Assembly (NCBI RefSeq): GCF_002943465.1
Contig: NZ_PTQY01000001.1
Span: 496,001 to 560,000, forward strand
Reading direction: 5' to 3'
DNA length: 64,000 nucleotides
From: Rhodoferax sp. TS-BS-61-7
GTDB taxonomy: Bacteria > Pseudomonadota > Gammaproteobacteria > Burkholderiales > Burkholderiaceae_C
The notes beneath the pieces were generated by a model. The model ran no database searches, was not told the origin of the DNA, and saw only the letters and a program-made list of their open reading frames with translations. This document shows, piece after piece, positions 48,096-56,726 of this stretch (positions are counted from its first letter, which is position 1; each line of letters begins with the position of its first letter). Both the position numbers and the translations under genes were made by a program.

Positions 48096-48916
48096 TGCAG
48101 CTCACCGTCAACGGTGCCACCGCCTATTGCTACACCGGTGGCAAACCTTTTGATGCCGCCAAACCCACCGTGGTCTTCATCCACGGCGTGCTCAATGACC
48201 ATAGCGTGTGGGCACTGCAGAGCCGCTACCTGGCAAACCACGGCTACAACGTGCTGGCCGTGGACCTGCCCGGCCACTGCCGCAGCGGGGGCGAAGCGCC
48301 CTCGTCCGTGGAAGAAGCGGCGGACTTCATCGTCGCGCTGCTGGATGCCGCGGGCATAAACAAAGCCGCGCTGGTGGGCCACAGCTGGGGCTCGCTGATT
48401 GCACTGGAAGCGGCTTCACGCCTGAAAGAACGCGCAAGCCATCTGGTGCTGGTAGGCACGGCCTACCCCATGAAGGTGTCGCCCGCGCTGCTGGAGACCT
48501 CGCTCAGCGACCCGATGAAAGCGCTGACCATGGTGAACGTGTTTTCGCGCAGCACGCTGGCCGCGCCACCGTCGGCGCTGGGGCCGGGCACCTGGGTCTA
48601 TGGCGGCAGCATGGCGCTGGGCCGCCGGGTGCTAGCCAGCAACACGGCCGTTAATGTGTTCCACCGCGGTTTCTCGGCCTGCAACAACTACGCGCGTGGC
48701 GAAGAGGCCATGGCGCAGGTGCTGTGCCCGGTACTGTTTGTGCTGGGCGAACAAGACCAGATGACCACACCCAAGGCCGCGCAGGTTTTGCTGGCCGCAG
48801 CCCGCCAACGCACCGCACGCACCGAGCTGCAAATGGTGCCCGTGGGCCACCACCAGATGACCGAAGCCCCGGAGCAAACCCTGTCCGCCATGCGACAGTT
48901 TTTGGCCAGCCCCTAG
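48095..48916 (+). CDS. Alpha/beta-fold hydrolase
   Basis: A 273-residue alpha/beta hydrolase with nucleophile elbow LVGHSWGSLIALEA (Ser about residue 96), oxyanion region VVFIHGVLNDHSVW, and late Asp (GEQDQMTTPKAA) and His (PVGHHQMTEAP). The substrate is unknown. The TAATG overlap with metY suggests the two are translated together; in related bacteria such hydrolases often neighbour sulfhydrylases. Confidence 0.9.
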   Translation: MQLTVNGATAYCYTGGKPFDAAKPTVVFIHGVLNDHSVWALQSRYLANHGYNVLAVDLPGHCRSGGEAPSSVEEAADFIVALLDAAGINKAALVGHSWGSLIALEAASRLKERASHLVLVGTAYPMKVSPALLETSLSDPMKALTMVNVFSRSTLAAPPSALGPGTWVYGGSMALGRRVLASNTAVNVFHRGFSACNNYARGEEAMAQVLCPVLFVLGEQDQMTTPKAAQVLLAAARQRTARTELQMVPVGHHQMTEAPEQTLSAMRQFLASP

Positions 48917-48984
48917 GGCAAGTGCGCTTGCCAAGCGCCTACCCGGTGCCCGACCATGGCGCACTACCGATCAGGAGAGCGACC

Positions 48985-49326
48985 ATGGACGCCACCAACA
49001 CCCCCAGCCCCACCGCCGTGGATCCGCGCAGCTTCCACAGCTTTGCGGAGTTCTATCCCTTTTATCTGGGCGAACACAGCAACACCACCTGCCGCCGCCT
49101 GCACTTTGTGGGTTCCACCCTCACCCTGCTGTGCCTGGCCATGCTGCTGGCCACCGGCAAGCCGCAGTACCTTTTGTACGGCCTGTTGTGCGGCTACGGC
49201 TTTGCCTGGGTCGGCCACTTTGGCTTTGAGAAAAACAAGCCCGCCAGCTTCAAGCGCCCGCTCTACAGCTTTATGGGCGACTGGTGCATGTACCGGGACA
49301 TCTGGACCGGGAAGATCCGGTTTTGA
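48985..49326 (+). CDS. DUF962/Mpo1-like membrane protein
   Basis: A 113-residue protein with two hydrophobic segments. The conserved pattern is FYPFYLGEHSNTTCRRLHFV, then VGHFGFEKNKPASFKRPLYS and FMGDWCMYRD. These match DUF962, whose yeast member Mpo1 is an iron-dependent dioxygenase of fatty-acid alpha-oxidation with conserved histidines. An AGGAGAG site precedes ATG 48985. It lies 68 bases after the hydrolase. Confidence 0.85.
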   Translation: MDATNTPSPTAVDPRSFHSFAEFYPFYLGEHSNTTCRRLHFVGSTLTLLCLAMLLATGKPQYLLYGLLCGYGFAWVGHFGFEKNKPASFKRPLYSFMGDWCMYRDIWTGKIRF

Positions 49327-49359
49327 GCCGGATAACCGAACTGGCCAGAGGCCGCATTT

Positions 49360-49412
49360 CGCTATTTATTTTGTAGCTGCTCGCGCATATGGGATGGGCG
49401 CTAGAGGCTTTT
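49360..49412 (+). repeat. Dispersed repeat family A, copy 7
   Basis: GCTATTTATTTTGTAGCTGC followed by TCGCGCATATGGGATGGGCG and CTAGAGGC. It marks the left edge of the decayed region 49.4-51.2 kb. No gene that I can support lies between it and 49573. Confidence 0.82.
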
Positions 49413-49572
49413 TTTAAACTGTAACAGCGGAATCTGCGGACTGCGAATAATGCTCAATGTTTGGTCTTCTTCGGGCCAGCCGCCGACATCCACGAATAGC
49501 AGGTTTAGAGCGACGAACCTTGCCTAGGGACCAAGCCTGCTCCCGTACACTCAGTTAGTACATTAGCCTCTC

Positions 49573-49962
49573 ATGCAACTGTTCGCGCTCCTATCTGTTG
49601 CCCTTATGTTTTCCAGATGATCCTTGCTCGGGAAAGACAACAGGAAACGAATTGCCATGGAAACGCTTTATCCTAAAGGGCTTACACCAAGCCAAATCAA
49701 GAGTCCCGTACGTCCCTTTCCCGCCCTCACAGGCGCTTTGAATGCCAAGTTTCCTTACGGTACAGATTCGGAGAATCTGAAAAGCTACGTTGGAAAGCTT
49801 GGTGGAAGTTGCGTTCAAAACCCAATGGGGCAATCTTTGAACTGCTCAATGACTGAATCTAGCGCAATTTGCATCCGCAACTCCGTGTCCTTAACGGTTC
49901 AAACGGATAACCTTAACAAGATCAAAAGCATTGATGCTGTTCGTATTCTTGACGGTTGCTAA
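49573..49962 (+). pseudogene. Small exported protein interrupted by a nonsense codon
   Basis: A frame opening at ATG 49573 begins MQLFALLSVALMFSR, a hydrophobic signal-like start. It meets TGA at 49618-49620 and then continues in the same frame for 114 codons to 49962. The continuation is well formed (AKFPYGTDSENLKSYVGKLG; four cysteines; C-terminal VRILDGC). I do not know the family. The pattern suggests an exported protein with a recent stop mutation. Alternatively the part from ATG 49657 is expressed alone without a signal. GC content is lower than in neighbours. Confidence 0.55.
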
Positions 49963-50546
49963 TTCCAGTTAGGGGCCATCTGCAGTCGTACCCGAATGCC
50001 CGCTTTAGTGAATGGTTTGCAACCAACACCAATTCCTATGCGTACCAGCCCACTTCCAACCATCGACACCCCGGATAACCTGAAAATCCGTGGTGCGGAC
50101 CAAATTGCAACGGTGCGTATTCCAGTCCAAACCCGGCCACCGTTCTGATGAAGACCCGCCACTCGGGCGGATGAATGTTGCATTGTCTCAGCCCAAATCT
50201 GCGCAATCTCCTTAATGAGAACCGTCAGCTCTTTTTCGTACTTACGGCCCTGTGTGTACAGACAGCAGGTTTTTTAAACAAAGTACGCAGGGGCAATAGT
50301 CACTCCAAGAAGGAATCCAAAGAAGTTCTCGCTGCTATTTGTTGTTGCGATCCAAGCGGTGGCAATGCCGATCTCGATGGGAATACCGGGAAGCAATACA
50401 GGGCAACAACCTGGCCCAACGCCTGTTTGAAGTATTGACCGAGAACGTCGGCATCGCCCCGGCCTGGCAGGTGCAAACCCAGCTGGGCAATATGCAACAA
50501 ATGCTGGCCTAAGGGGCAGACCAGTGCTAGATAGCCGCCCAGTTAG
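49963..50546. other. Decayed intergenic region with coding relics
   Basis: No intact gene is supported here. A short plus-strand relic at about 50402-50512 reads NNLAQRLFEVLTENVGIAPA and QVQTQLGNMQQMLA before a stop, like the tail of a lost protein I cannot name. Base composition is lower in GC than the flanks. It lies just before the broken acyltransferase and may be debris of the same lost locus. Confidence 0.4.
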
Positions 50547-50584
50547 GGGCCGGTGCGGCAGGCCACGCCTACAATGAAAGCTAA

Positions 50585-51141
50585 GCCTATGCGATAGAGG
50601 GTAACGCCACTGAGAGTGCAGTCTTCAAGACCCAGAGCTATGGGGCGTTGGTGCCGGTACCCACGACAGACACAACCTCTGAATCCAAGAAATCCGTCGA
50701 TAGTGTCATGACGCCTTAATAGGCTGCTGAGTTTTCTGTGCAACTCAAGGCGCAGGTCCAACGTGTGATAAGCAAGTTACCTTTGCTGGGTGCAATTACT
50801 TGGTTAATGTTGCAGCTCAACACAATGCGATATACCTTAATCAGTGAGCAATAGTGGCGAGTACTGCCGTCTCTGGTGCTGGATCAGGCAAGACCCCACA
50901 TGCGCGACAACGCGCCAATTGCCTATGTTTCATGGACCAAACTGTCAGACAAGGTTGTCCAGCGTTACAGTGCTGCGCCCCATCAGCTGGCGTCAGGCTA
51001 TTGGCAAAGCGGTGCACAGGTGCGGACGTGGATTTATTTGCGCCTTTTGGCAGCGCTACTGAAGTTCTCGAGGATCTGCGAAATACAGTCTTGAAGGGGC
51101 AAGCCAGTCACCAGCTCACTCTAGGGGGCATGGCCAATTAG
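50585..51141 (+). pseudogene. Broken RTX-toxin-activating lysine acyltransferase (HlyC-type)
   Basis: One plus-strand frame reads QLKAQVQRVISKLPLLGAIT, stop, then VLPSLVLDQARPHMRDNAPI, AYVSWTKLSDKVVQRYSAAP and SGYWQSGAQV. It then needs a frameshift near 51020-51035 to continue VDLFAPFGSATEVLEDLRNT and VLKGQ. Order and motifs (PiayvSWa, W.SG, vDlfAPFG, f.GQ) are those of HlyC-family acyltransferases, which acylate lysines of RTX toxins. In-frame stops at 50717-50722 (TAA TAG) and 50852-50854 (TAG) plus the frameshift make it non-functional. Upstream codons 50585-50716 stay in frame and may be its N-terminal extension. No toxin gene is nearby. Confidence 0.72.
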
Positions 51142-51215
51142 TGCCTACCAAGAGATGGATTTCGGGTGAGATGCCTCATAATCTCTGATGCAAAATTATA
51201 AGCAAGGGAGTTTCT

Positions 51216-51626
51216 ATGACACGATTTTTGCCGCTGCTGGCCTTGGTTTTTATCGCTCTGACGGGTACAGCCCAAGCCCGGGGTTCTGTGCCTGTCGTGA
51301 ACTACGAGAATGTGCAACTGGCCAGCAATTCGGGCAAGCTGGTATCTGCCGATGCAGCCAAACAGGCCATTCGCGCAGCCGCTGCCTCCAAGAGCTGGAC
51401 GGTGGCCCTGGACGGAGACGCCCTGATAGCCACGCTGGTAGTGCGCAACAAGCACACTGTTACCGTCAGCATCGTACTCAGAGGTGACAAGTACTCCCTA
51501 CTATTTAAAGACGCCGTTAATATGAATGTGATGGAGCGCGACGGACAGACGCTCATCCACCCGTTTTACAACCGCTGGGTCCAGGACCTCAATGAAGCGA
51601 TTCGTATCGAGCTGCTGAAGATTTAG
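51216..51626 (+). CDS. Small exported protein upstream of pigment cluster
   Basis: A 136-residue protein with a clear signal peptide (MTRFLPLLALVFIALTGTAQA, then RGSVPVVNYENV). The mature part is about 115 residues, mixed alpha/beta, ending GQTLIHPFYNRWVQDLNEAI. I have no function for it. An AGGGAG site lies before ATG 51216. It is 86 bases upstream of the first biosynthetic gene, in the same direction, and may belong to the cluster or be an unrelated conserved gene. Confidence 0.75.
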   Translation: MTRFLPLLALVFIALTGTAQARGSVPVVNYENVQLASNSGKLVSADAAKQAIRAAAASKSWTVALDGDALIATLVVRNKHTVTVSIVLRGDKYSLLFKDAVNMNVMERDGQTLIHPFYNRWVQDLNEAIRIELLKI

Positions 51627-51712
51627 GCATCGCATACGCGCGCATGCACAAGGTGCGCGATCCGGCAGTCAGTCGTATTGCCGCAAAAAATAAAGTCCAG
51701 GAGTGAATTGGC

Positions 51713-52441
51713 GTGCACCGCAGGCCAGCCGTTGGTATGTCAAATCGTTTCTCCGTCGATAAATGGGCCGCATGGGGGCCAGGACTGGCCGATCAAACGG
51801 CCTGGCAGCGCTGGCTGACGCACCCCACGCCCATCACCGCCAATGACAAACCGTTGCTGGACGAAATGCCGGCCATGATGCGCAGGCGCGTAGAGCAGTT
51901 GGGCCGGGCCGCACTGCAAGCGGCCTACTGGTGCCAAGGCGCCCAAGGCGGCGAACCCGTCATCTTTGCCTCCCGCTACGGCGACATCCGCAGGTCTGTG
52001 GACTTGCTGCAGAGCCTGGCCCGCCAGGAAAGCCTGTCGCCCACCTCTTTCAGCCTGTCAGTACACAACGCAATCGGTGCGCTCTATTCGATTGCGCGCG
52101 GAGATACCAGCAACTACATCGCCCTGGCTGCTGGGGACGCCACGGCTCCCATGGCCTTCATGGAGGCCATGGGACTATTGGCTGACGGAGCGCAATCGGT
52201 CCTGCTGGTGGTCTATGACGAGCCCCTGCCCTCGGTCTACAGCCACTACGCTACGCACGAGGAATTTCCCAGAGCCTGGGCATGCCGCATCTCCCAGGCG
52301 GACGCGCAAGGCATCTCGCTGCGTCGAGCAGACACAGCCACCCCGACAGAACTGCCGCCTGATCTTGCGGTGCTGCGCTTTCTCACCTCAGAACAAGCGG
52401 CCCTGCAACAGGGCCACTGGGTCTGGAGTCGCCATGCTTGA
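51713..52441 (+). CDS. Ketosynthase-like chain-length factor (Ketoacyl-synt_2 type)
   Basis: A 242-residue protein like the short ketoacyl-synthase N-terminal-type proteins of aryl polyene clusters, where they act as chain-length partner of a ketosynthase. Segments supporting this are VIFASRYGDIRRSVDLLQSL, LSPTSFSLSVHNAIGALYSI and YIALAAGDATAPMAFMEAMG. SVHNAIGAL replaces the usual catalytic Cys site (TACSS), so it is not itself a condensing enzyme. The GTG at 51713 has an AGGAG site nine bases upstream; an ATG at 51737 is possible. It overlaps the next gene by eight bases and opens the overlapping operon. Confidence 0.8.
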   Translation: MHRRPAVGMSNRFSVDKWAAWGPGLADQTAWQRWLTHPTPITANDKPLLDEMPAMMRRRVEQLGRAALQAAYWCQGAQGGEPVIFASRYGDIRRSVDLLQSLARQESLSPTSFSLSVHNAIGALYSIARGDTSNYIALAAGDATAPMAFMEAMGLLADGAQSVLLVVYDEPLPSVYSHYATHEEFPRAWACRISQADAQGISLRRADTATPTELPPDLAVLRFLTSEQAALQQGHWVWSRHA

Positions 52442-53216
52442 GCGGTTGGAGAGGGCTTGGCGCGTACTGGCCACAGGTCTGTCCTTTGCCTTCTTCGGCC
52501 TGGGCGGACTGGTGCTGCGCTTGGTCTGGTTTCCACTGCTGTCCAAGTGCTTCTGGTTGAGCAGGCAAGAAGAGTCTCGCCTGTCCCGGCTAACGGTGCA
52601 CCACACGTTTCGCTGGTTCATCGGATTCATGCGTGCAATGGGCGTCCTGAGCTTTGACATCCGTGGGCAAGAGCGCCTAAACCGCGATGGCCTGCTGATC
52701 CTGGCCAACCACCCCACCTTGATCGATGTAGTCTTCCTGATTTCCTTGCTGCCCAATGCCGACTGCATTGTCAAAGGCAGCCTGGCGCGCAACCCCTTCA
52801 CGCGCGGGCCAGTGAGGGCCGCTGACTATATTTGCAATGACTCGGGCGCGGCCATGCTGGAAGATTGCCGGCACTCGCTACTGCAGGGCGGCAACCTCAT
52901 CGTATTTCCCGAAGGCACCCGCACCCGCCCCGATGCGCCTGCGCTCCTGCAGCGCGGTGCGGCCAACATTGCCATCCGCTGCCAGCAGGACATCACCCCG
53001 GTGTATATCCGTTGTCAGCCCCAGACGCTCACCAAGGGCCTGCCCTGGTGGAAGGTGCCGCAGCGACGCGCCCATTTTGAACTGCGGGTGGGTGAGGATA
53101 TTTCGATCCAGCCTTTCCTGCAGGCCGGCACCAGCGAAGCGCTGGCCGCGCGGCAGCTTACTCAGTTTTTGACCGACTACTTTTTCCCAGGAGAACCCCG
53201 CCATGCAATCGCTTGA
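52434..53216 (+). CDS. Lysophospholipid-type acyltransferase of pigment cluster
   Basis: A 260-residue PlsC-like membrane acyltransferase with a hydrophobic N-terminus (LSFAFFGLGGLVLRLVWFPLL). The catalytic ILANHPTLIDVV (NHxxxxD) and FPEGTRTRPDAP are present. In aryl polyene loci such enzymes attach the product or a fatty acid to a glycerol or sugar anchor. It overlaps the ketosynthase-like gene by eight bases and the next gene by 14, so translation is coupled. Confidence 0.85.
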   Translation: MLERLERAWRVLATGLSFAFFGLGGLVLRLVWFPLLSKCFWLSRQEESRLSRLTVHHTFRWFIGFMRAMGVLSFDIRGQERLNRDGLLILANHPTLIDVVFLISLLPNADCIVKGSLARNPFTRGPVRAADYICNDSGAAMLEDCRHSLLQGGNLIVFPEGTRTRPDAPALLQRGAANIAIRCQQDITPVYIRCQPQTLTKGLPWWKVPQRRAHFELRVGEDISIQPFLQAGTSEALAARQLTQFLTDYFFPGEPRHAIA

Positions 53217-53463
53217 ACAAGAGTTGAAGCAACTCATCATCGATGTGCTCAATCTTGAAGACATCCGGCCGGACGATATTGAAGCAGGCGCTGCGCTGTT
53301 CGTTGAGGGCCTGGGACTGGACTCGATCGACGCGCTGGAACTGGGTCTGGCGCTACAGAAACGCTATGGCGTCAGTCTGTCTGCAGACTCGGCCGAAACG
53401 CGAGCGCATTTTGCCAGCGTCCAGGCCCTTGCGGCCTTTGTCGCAAGCGCAAGCCCCCAGTAA
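53203..53463 (+). CDS. Acyl carrier protein 1 of pigment cluster
   Basis: An 86-residue ACP with phosphopantetheine site GLGLDSIDALELGLAL (Ser 41). The start overlaps the preceding stop by 14 bases. The GLGLDSID variant, rather than the DSLD of housekeeping ACPs, is usual in aryl polyene and flexirubin loci. One of two ACPs in tandem. Confidence 0.92.
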   Translation: MQSLEQELKQLIIDVLNLEDIRPDDIEAGAALFVEGLGLDSIDALELGLALQKRYGVSLSADSAETRAHFASVQALAAFVASASPQ

Positions 53464-53499
53464 GCCTCCATTCGATTGCCATTTCGCTGAGCACGCACC

Positions 53500-53754
53500 A
53501 TGACAAAAACCGAACTCTTCGAACGCCTGAGCAGCATTCTGCAAGACATTTTTGATATTCCGGCAGAGAAAATCCGACTGGAGGCCAGGCTGTATGAAGA
53601 CCTGGATGTGGACAGCATCGACGCGGTCGACATGATTGTGCAGCTGCGCCCACTGCTGGGAAAACGTCTGCAACCCGACGCCTTTAAATCCGTGCGCACA
53701 CTGAACGATGTGGTGGAAACCGTCTACGGACTGCTGAACGATCCGACCACCTGA
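53500..53754 (+). CDS. Acyl carrier protein 2 of pigment cluster
   Basis: An 84-residue ACP with phosphopantetheine site DLDVDSIDAVDMIVQL (Ser 39), clearly different from ACP 1. It lies 36 bases downstream. In the E. coli ape pathway two ACPs divide starter loading and chain extension; the same split is likely here. Confidence 0.92.
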   Translation: MTKTELFERLSSILQDIFDIPAEKIRLEARLYEDLDVDSIDAVDMIVQLRPLLGKRLQPDAFKSVRTLNDVVETVYGLLNDPTT

Positions 53755-53759
53755 ATCCC

Positions 53760-54296
53760 ATGCGTAATCTGGTCGTTGGCTTACTCACGCTGTTCTACCC
53801 GTTGCTGGTCTACGTGGGCTTGGGCCGTTGGGAACCACGTTGGCTGGCCCTGCTGTTGGCCGGCGTCGCCATTGCACGGGCGATTGCCACCCCGGACCGG
53901 ATGTGGCGTGTGGCGGCTGCGGGTGCCCTGCTGCTGGCAGCCGTGAGCGTCTGGGGTAACCATGCGCTGCCGCTCAAGCTTTACCCGGTGCTTGTGAGTG
54001 GGGTACTGCTGGCCGTTTTCGGTGCCAGCCTGTTGCACCCTCCTACGGTGATTGAACGTATTGCACGCCTGCGGGAGCCCAAGCTCAACGCAGCCGGTGT
54101 GGCGTACACGCGCACGGTGACCCAGGTGTGGTGTGGCTTTTTTGCGCTTAATGGCGCCATCTCCATGGCAACGGCCATGTGGGCCAACGAGTCTGTATGG
54201 GCCTTGTACAACGGCCTGATTGCCTATGTGCTTATGGGCCTGCTGTTTGCCGGCGAATGGCTGGTCCGCCAACGTGTGAAAGCGCGCCATGTCTGA
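53760..54296 (+). CDS. COG4648-type membrane protein
   Basis: A 178-residue inner-membrane protein with about five hydrophobic segments (LTLFYPLLVYVGLG; WLALLLAGVAIARAI; AAAGALLLAAVSVWG; WALYNGLIAYVLMGLLFAG). It contains the conserved TRTVTQVWCGFFALNGAIS stretch. Proteins of this type recur in aryl polyene loci; function unknown. It overlaps the AMP-ligase start by eight bases. Confidence 0.8.
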   Translation: MRNLVVGLLTLFYPLLVYVGLGRWEPRWLALLLAGVAIARAIATPDRMWRVAAAGALLLAAVSVWGNHALPLKLYPVLVSGVLLAVFGASLLHPPTVIERIARLREPKLNAAGVAYTRTVTQVWCGFFALNGAISMATAMWANESVWALYNGLIAYVLMGLLFAGEWLVRQRVKARHV

Positions 54297-55983
54297 TTTT
54301 TGTGCCATCGCTGAGCTGCTATCGCGCGGTCGGTCGGCTTACCACCCCGTCGCGCGGCAGGCTGGCGCGGCGGTCGACTTCTCTCGCTTCCATGCCATGG
54401 CAGGCGCCTGGTATGCCGCATGCGCGGCCCAACCCGGCAAGCGCTGGGCCCTGTATTTCGAAGATACCCTGGAATTTGCCGCCGCGCTGCTGGGCGCATG
54501 GCAAGCCGGCAAGGTGGTCTACCTGCCGGGTGATGCGCTGCCCGCCACGCTAGGCAGTCTGCGCAACCAGGTGGACGGTTTTGCGGGTCAGCTCTCCCCC
54601 GAGTACGCACCCTTGAATCCAGTCGAAGGTGCCAGCACGCCACCATGGCACGCGCTGGACGCCGAGACCACCATGCTGGTGGTCTACACCTCAGGCTCCA
54701 ATGGCGAGCCCGCAGCGATCCCCAAGCATCTGCGCCAGCTCGATGCTGAAGTCGCCACGCTAGCCCGGTGCTGGGACACCTTGGCGAGCGACGCGACCGT
54801 ACTGGGCACCGTATCGCACCAGCATATCTACGGCCTGCTGTTTCGCGTGCTGTGGCCCTTGGCCTCAGGCCGCCCCCTGCAGGCCGAGCGCTTGCTTTAC
54901 CCGGAATCCATGGTGGATGCTATGGCCCAAGGTCCGTCGGTACTGATAGCCAGTCCGGCCCACCTGAAGCGCCTACCCGACCAACTGGACTGGCCTTCGG
55001 TGCAGCGGGCCGGCCTGCGCGCGGTATTCTCCTCAGGAGGAGCATTGTCCCCCGAGGCAGCGCATGAGTGCCTGCGCCTGACCGGGCAGACGCCCATTGA
55101 AATTTACGGCAGCTCGGAGACCGGCGGCATTGCCTGGCGGCAGTGTGCAACGGAATCCATAGTTCGCTGGACACCACTCCCAGGCGTGGAAGTCCAGGTG
55201 GCAGACGACCTGCTGCAAGTGCGCTCTGCGCATCTGTCAGATACCCAGTGGTTTGCCAGCACCGACCGGGTTGCCCTGCAAGCAGACGGCTTTGAGCTGC
55301 TGGGACGCAGCGACCGCATCGTCAAGATCGAGGAGAAGCGGATCTCGCTAACCGCCCTGGACGCGGGCCTGCTGGCCTCGGGCTGCCTGGAGGCCGTGGC
55401 GACCTTCGTCCTGCCCGGTGCACGTAGCACCCTGGCGGTGGTCGCCGCCCCCAATGCCAAGGGCTGGACCTTGCTGCAGCAGCAGGGCAAGTCGGCATTG
55501 AACCGTTTGCTGCGGGCCTGCGTGGCTGGTCAGATTGAGGCTAGCGCGCTGCCGCGGCGCTGGCGCTATGCCTGGAGCCTTCCGGTCAACAGCCAAGGTA
55601 AGACCACCCAAGCTGCGCTGGAGTGCTGCTTCGACCTGCGGCTGCCGCAAGCCACCTATATCACTCGCGCCGAACAGAATGCGCAGGTTCAGATTGTGGT
55701 GGCCAAAGACATCCCCCAGTTCGAAGGCCACTTCCCTCAAGCCCCCATCCTGCCCGGCGTGACCCAGGTGGAGTGGGCTCTGTACTTTGGCCGCATGCTG
55801 TTCGCACTGCCGCCCGTCTTCCTCGGCTTGGAAGCGCTCAAATTCCAACGCGTGATTGTTCCGGGCAGCGTCGTCCAGTTGCAACTGCACTTTCTGCGCG
55901 AGCGCGGCCGCCTAGAGTTCACACTGCAATCGAGCGCGGGGCAGCACGCCACTGGTCGCGTTGTGCTGGGAGACGCCACATGA
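54289..55983 (+). CDS. Acyl-AMP ligase fused to FabZ-like hotdog domain
   Basis: A 564-residue two-domain protein. Residues about 1-450 are an adenylate-forming enzyme with the P-loop VVYTSGSNGEPAAIPK, IEIYGSSETGGIAWRQ, and FASTDRVALQADGFELLGRS. The C-terminal ~100 residues are a hotdog dehydratase-like domain: FEGHFPQAPILPGVTQVEWA followed by FLGLEALKFQRVIVPGSVVQ. The FEGHFP histidine is present. The ligase probably loads the aromatic starter acid (for example coumarate from the ammonia-lyase) onto an ACP. The fused domain may dehydrate 3-hydroxyacyl-ACP. It shares ATGA with the glycosyltransferase. Confidence 0.88.
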   Translation: MSDFCAIAELLSRGRSAYHPVARQAGAAVDFSRFHAMAGAWYAACAAQPGKRWALYFEDTLEFAAALLGAWQAGKVVYLPGDALPATLGSLRNQVDGFAGQLSPEYAPLNPVEGASTPPWHALDAETTMLVVYTSGSNGEPAAIPKHLRQLDAEVATLARCWDTLASDATVLGTVSHQHIYGLLFRVLWPLASGRPLQAERLLYPESMVDAMAQGPSVLIASPAHLKRLPDQLDWPSVQRAGLRAVFSSGGALSPEAAHECLRLTGQTPIEIYGSSETGGIAWRQCATESIVRWTPLPGVEVQVADDLLQVRSAHLSDTQWFASTDRVALQADGFELLGRSDRIVKIEEKRISLTALDAGLLASGCLEAVATFVLPGARSTLAVVAAPNAKGWTLLQQQGKSALNRLLRACVAGQIEASALPRRWRYAWSLPVNSQGKTTQAALECCFDLRLPQATYITRAEQNAQVQIVVAKDIPQFEGHFPQAPILPGVTQVEWALYFGRMLFALPPVFLGLEALKFQRVIVPGSVVQLQLHFLRERGRLEFTLQSSAGQHATGRVVLGDAT

Positions 55984-56726
55984 CCCCCTGCGCAGTCATC
56001 CCCGTGTACAACCATGGCGACACTGTGGGTGCAGTGCTGGCTGCACTGCGCGGCCAAGGTTTGCCCTGCTTCATCGTGGACGATGGCAGCACCCCGGCCT
56101 GCGCCCAGGTGCTCGACGCCCTGGCAGCTGCCGACCCTGTGCATGTGCAATTGGTGCGCCTGCCGATCAACAGCGGCAAGGGGGCGGCCATGGCGGTAGG
56201 CCTGCGGACAGCGCTAGCAGCCGGACACTCCCACGCCCTGCAAATCGATGCGGACGGACAGCATGCACTCACCGACATTCCTCTGTTTGTGGCGCAGGCC
56301 GAACGCGAGCCCGACAAAGTGATCTGCGGCTGCCCTATCTACGACGACAGCGTCCCCAAAGCGCGGCTCTACGGCCGCTACGCCACCCATGTCTGGGTCT
56401 GGATCAACACCTTGTCACTGGAGATCCGCGACTCCATGTGCGGCTTTCGCATTTACCCTCTAGCCGAGACGGTCGCGCTGCTTGACACCACGCACATCGG
56501 GCGCCGCATGGATTTCGATACCGAGATCCTGGTGCGTCTGGTGTGGCGCGGCATGCACCTAGTCAACCTGCCCACCCGAGTGCTTTACCCTCGCGGAGGC
56601 ATTTCGCACTTCCGGGTGTTTCGCGACAATGTGCTCATCAGCGCCATGCATGCCCGGCTGTTTGTCGGTATGTTGTGGCGCGCCCCTATGTTGATTGCGC
56701 GGCGCTGGACGCGCGCAGCGCGATGA
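55980..56726 (+). CDS. Family 2 glycosyltransferase of pigment cluster
   Basis: A 248-residue GT-A glycosyltransferase, DPM1/DPG synthase-like: CAVIPVYNHGDTVGAVLAAL at the N-terminus, FIVDDGS, NSGKGAAMAVGL and metal-binding LQIDADGQHAL. The DSMCGFRIYPL and RRMDFDTEILVRLVWRG segments follow. It probably glycosylates a lipid or the polyene head. The start overlaps the previous stop (ATGA), as does its own stop with the next start. Confidence 0.9.
   Translation: MTPCAVIPVYNHGDTVGAVLAALRGQGLPCFIVDDGSTPACAQVLDALAAADPVHVQLVRLPINSGKGAAMAVGLRTALAAGHSHALQIDADGQHALTDIPLFVAQAEREPDKVICGCPIYDDSVPKARLYGRYATHVWVWINTLSLEIRDSMCGFRIYPLAETVALLDTTHIGRRMDFDTEILVRLVWRGMHLVNLPTRVLYPRGGISHFRVFRDNVLISAMHARLFVGMLWRAPMLIARRWTRAAR

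Noticed and set aside
50175..50438. 87-codon plus-strand frame as a gene
   Set aside because: It mixes unrelated segments in a decayed region, lacks a ribosome-binding site and shows no conserved pattern.
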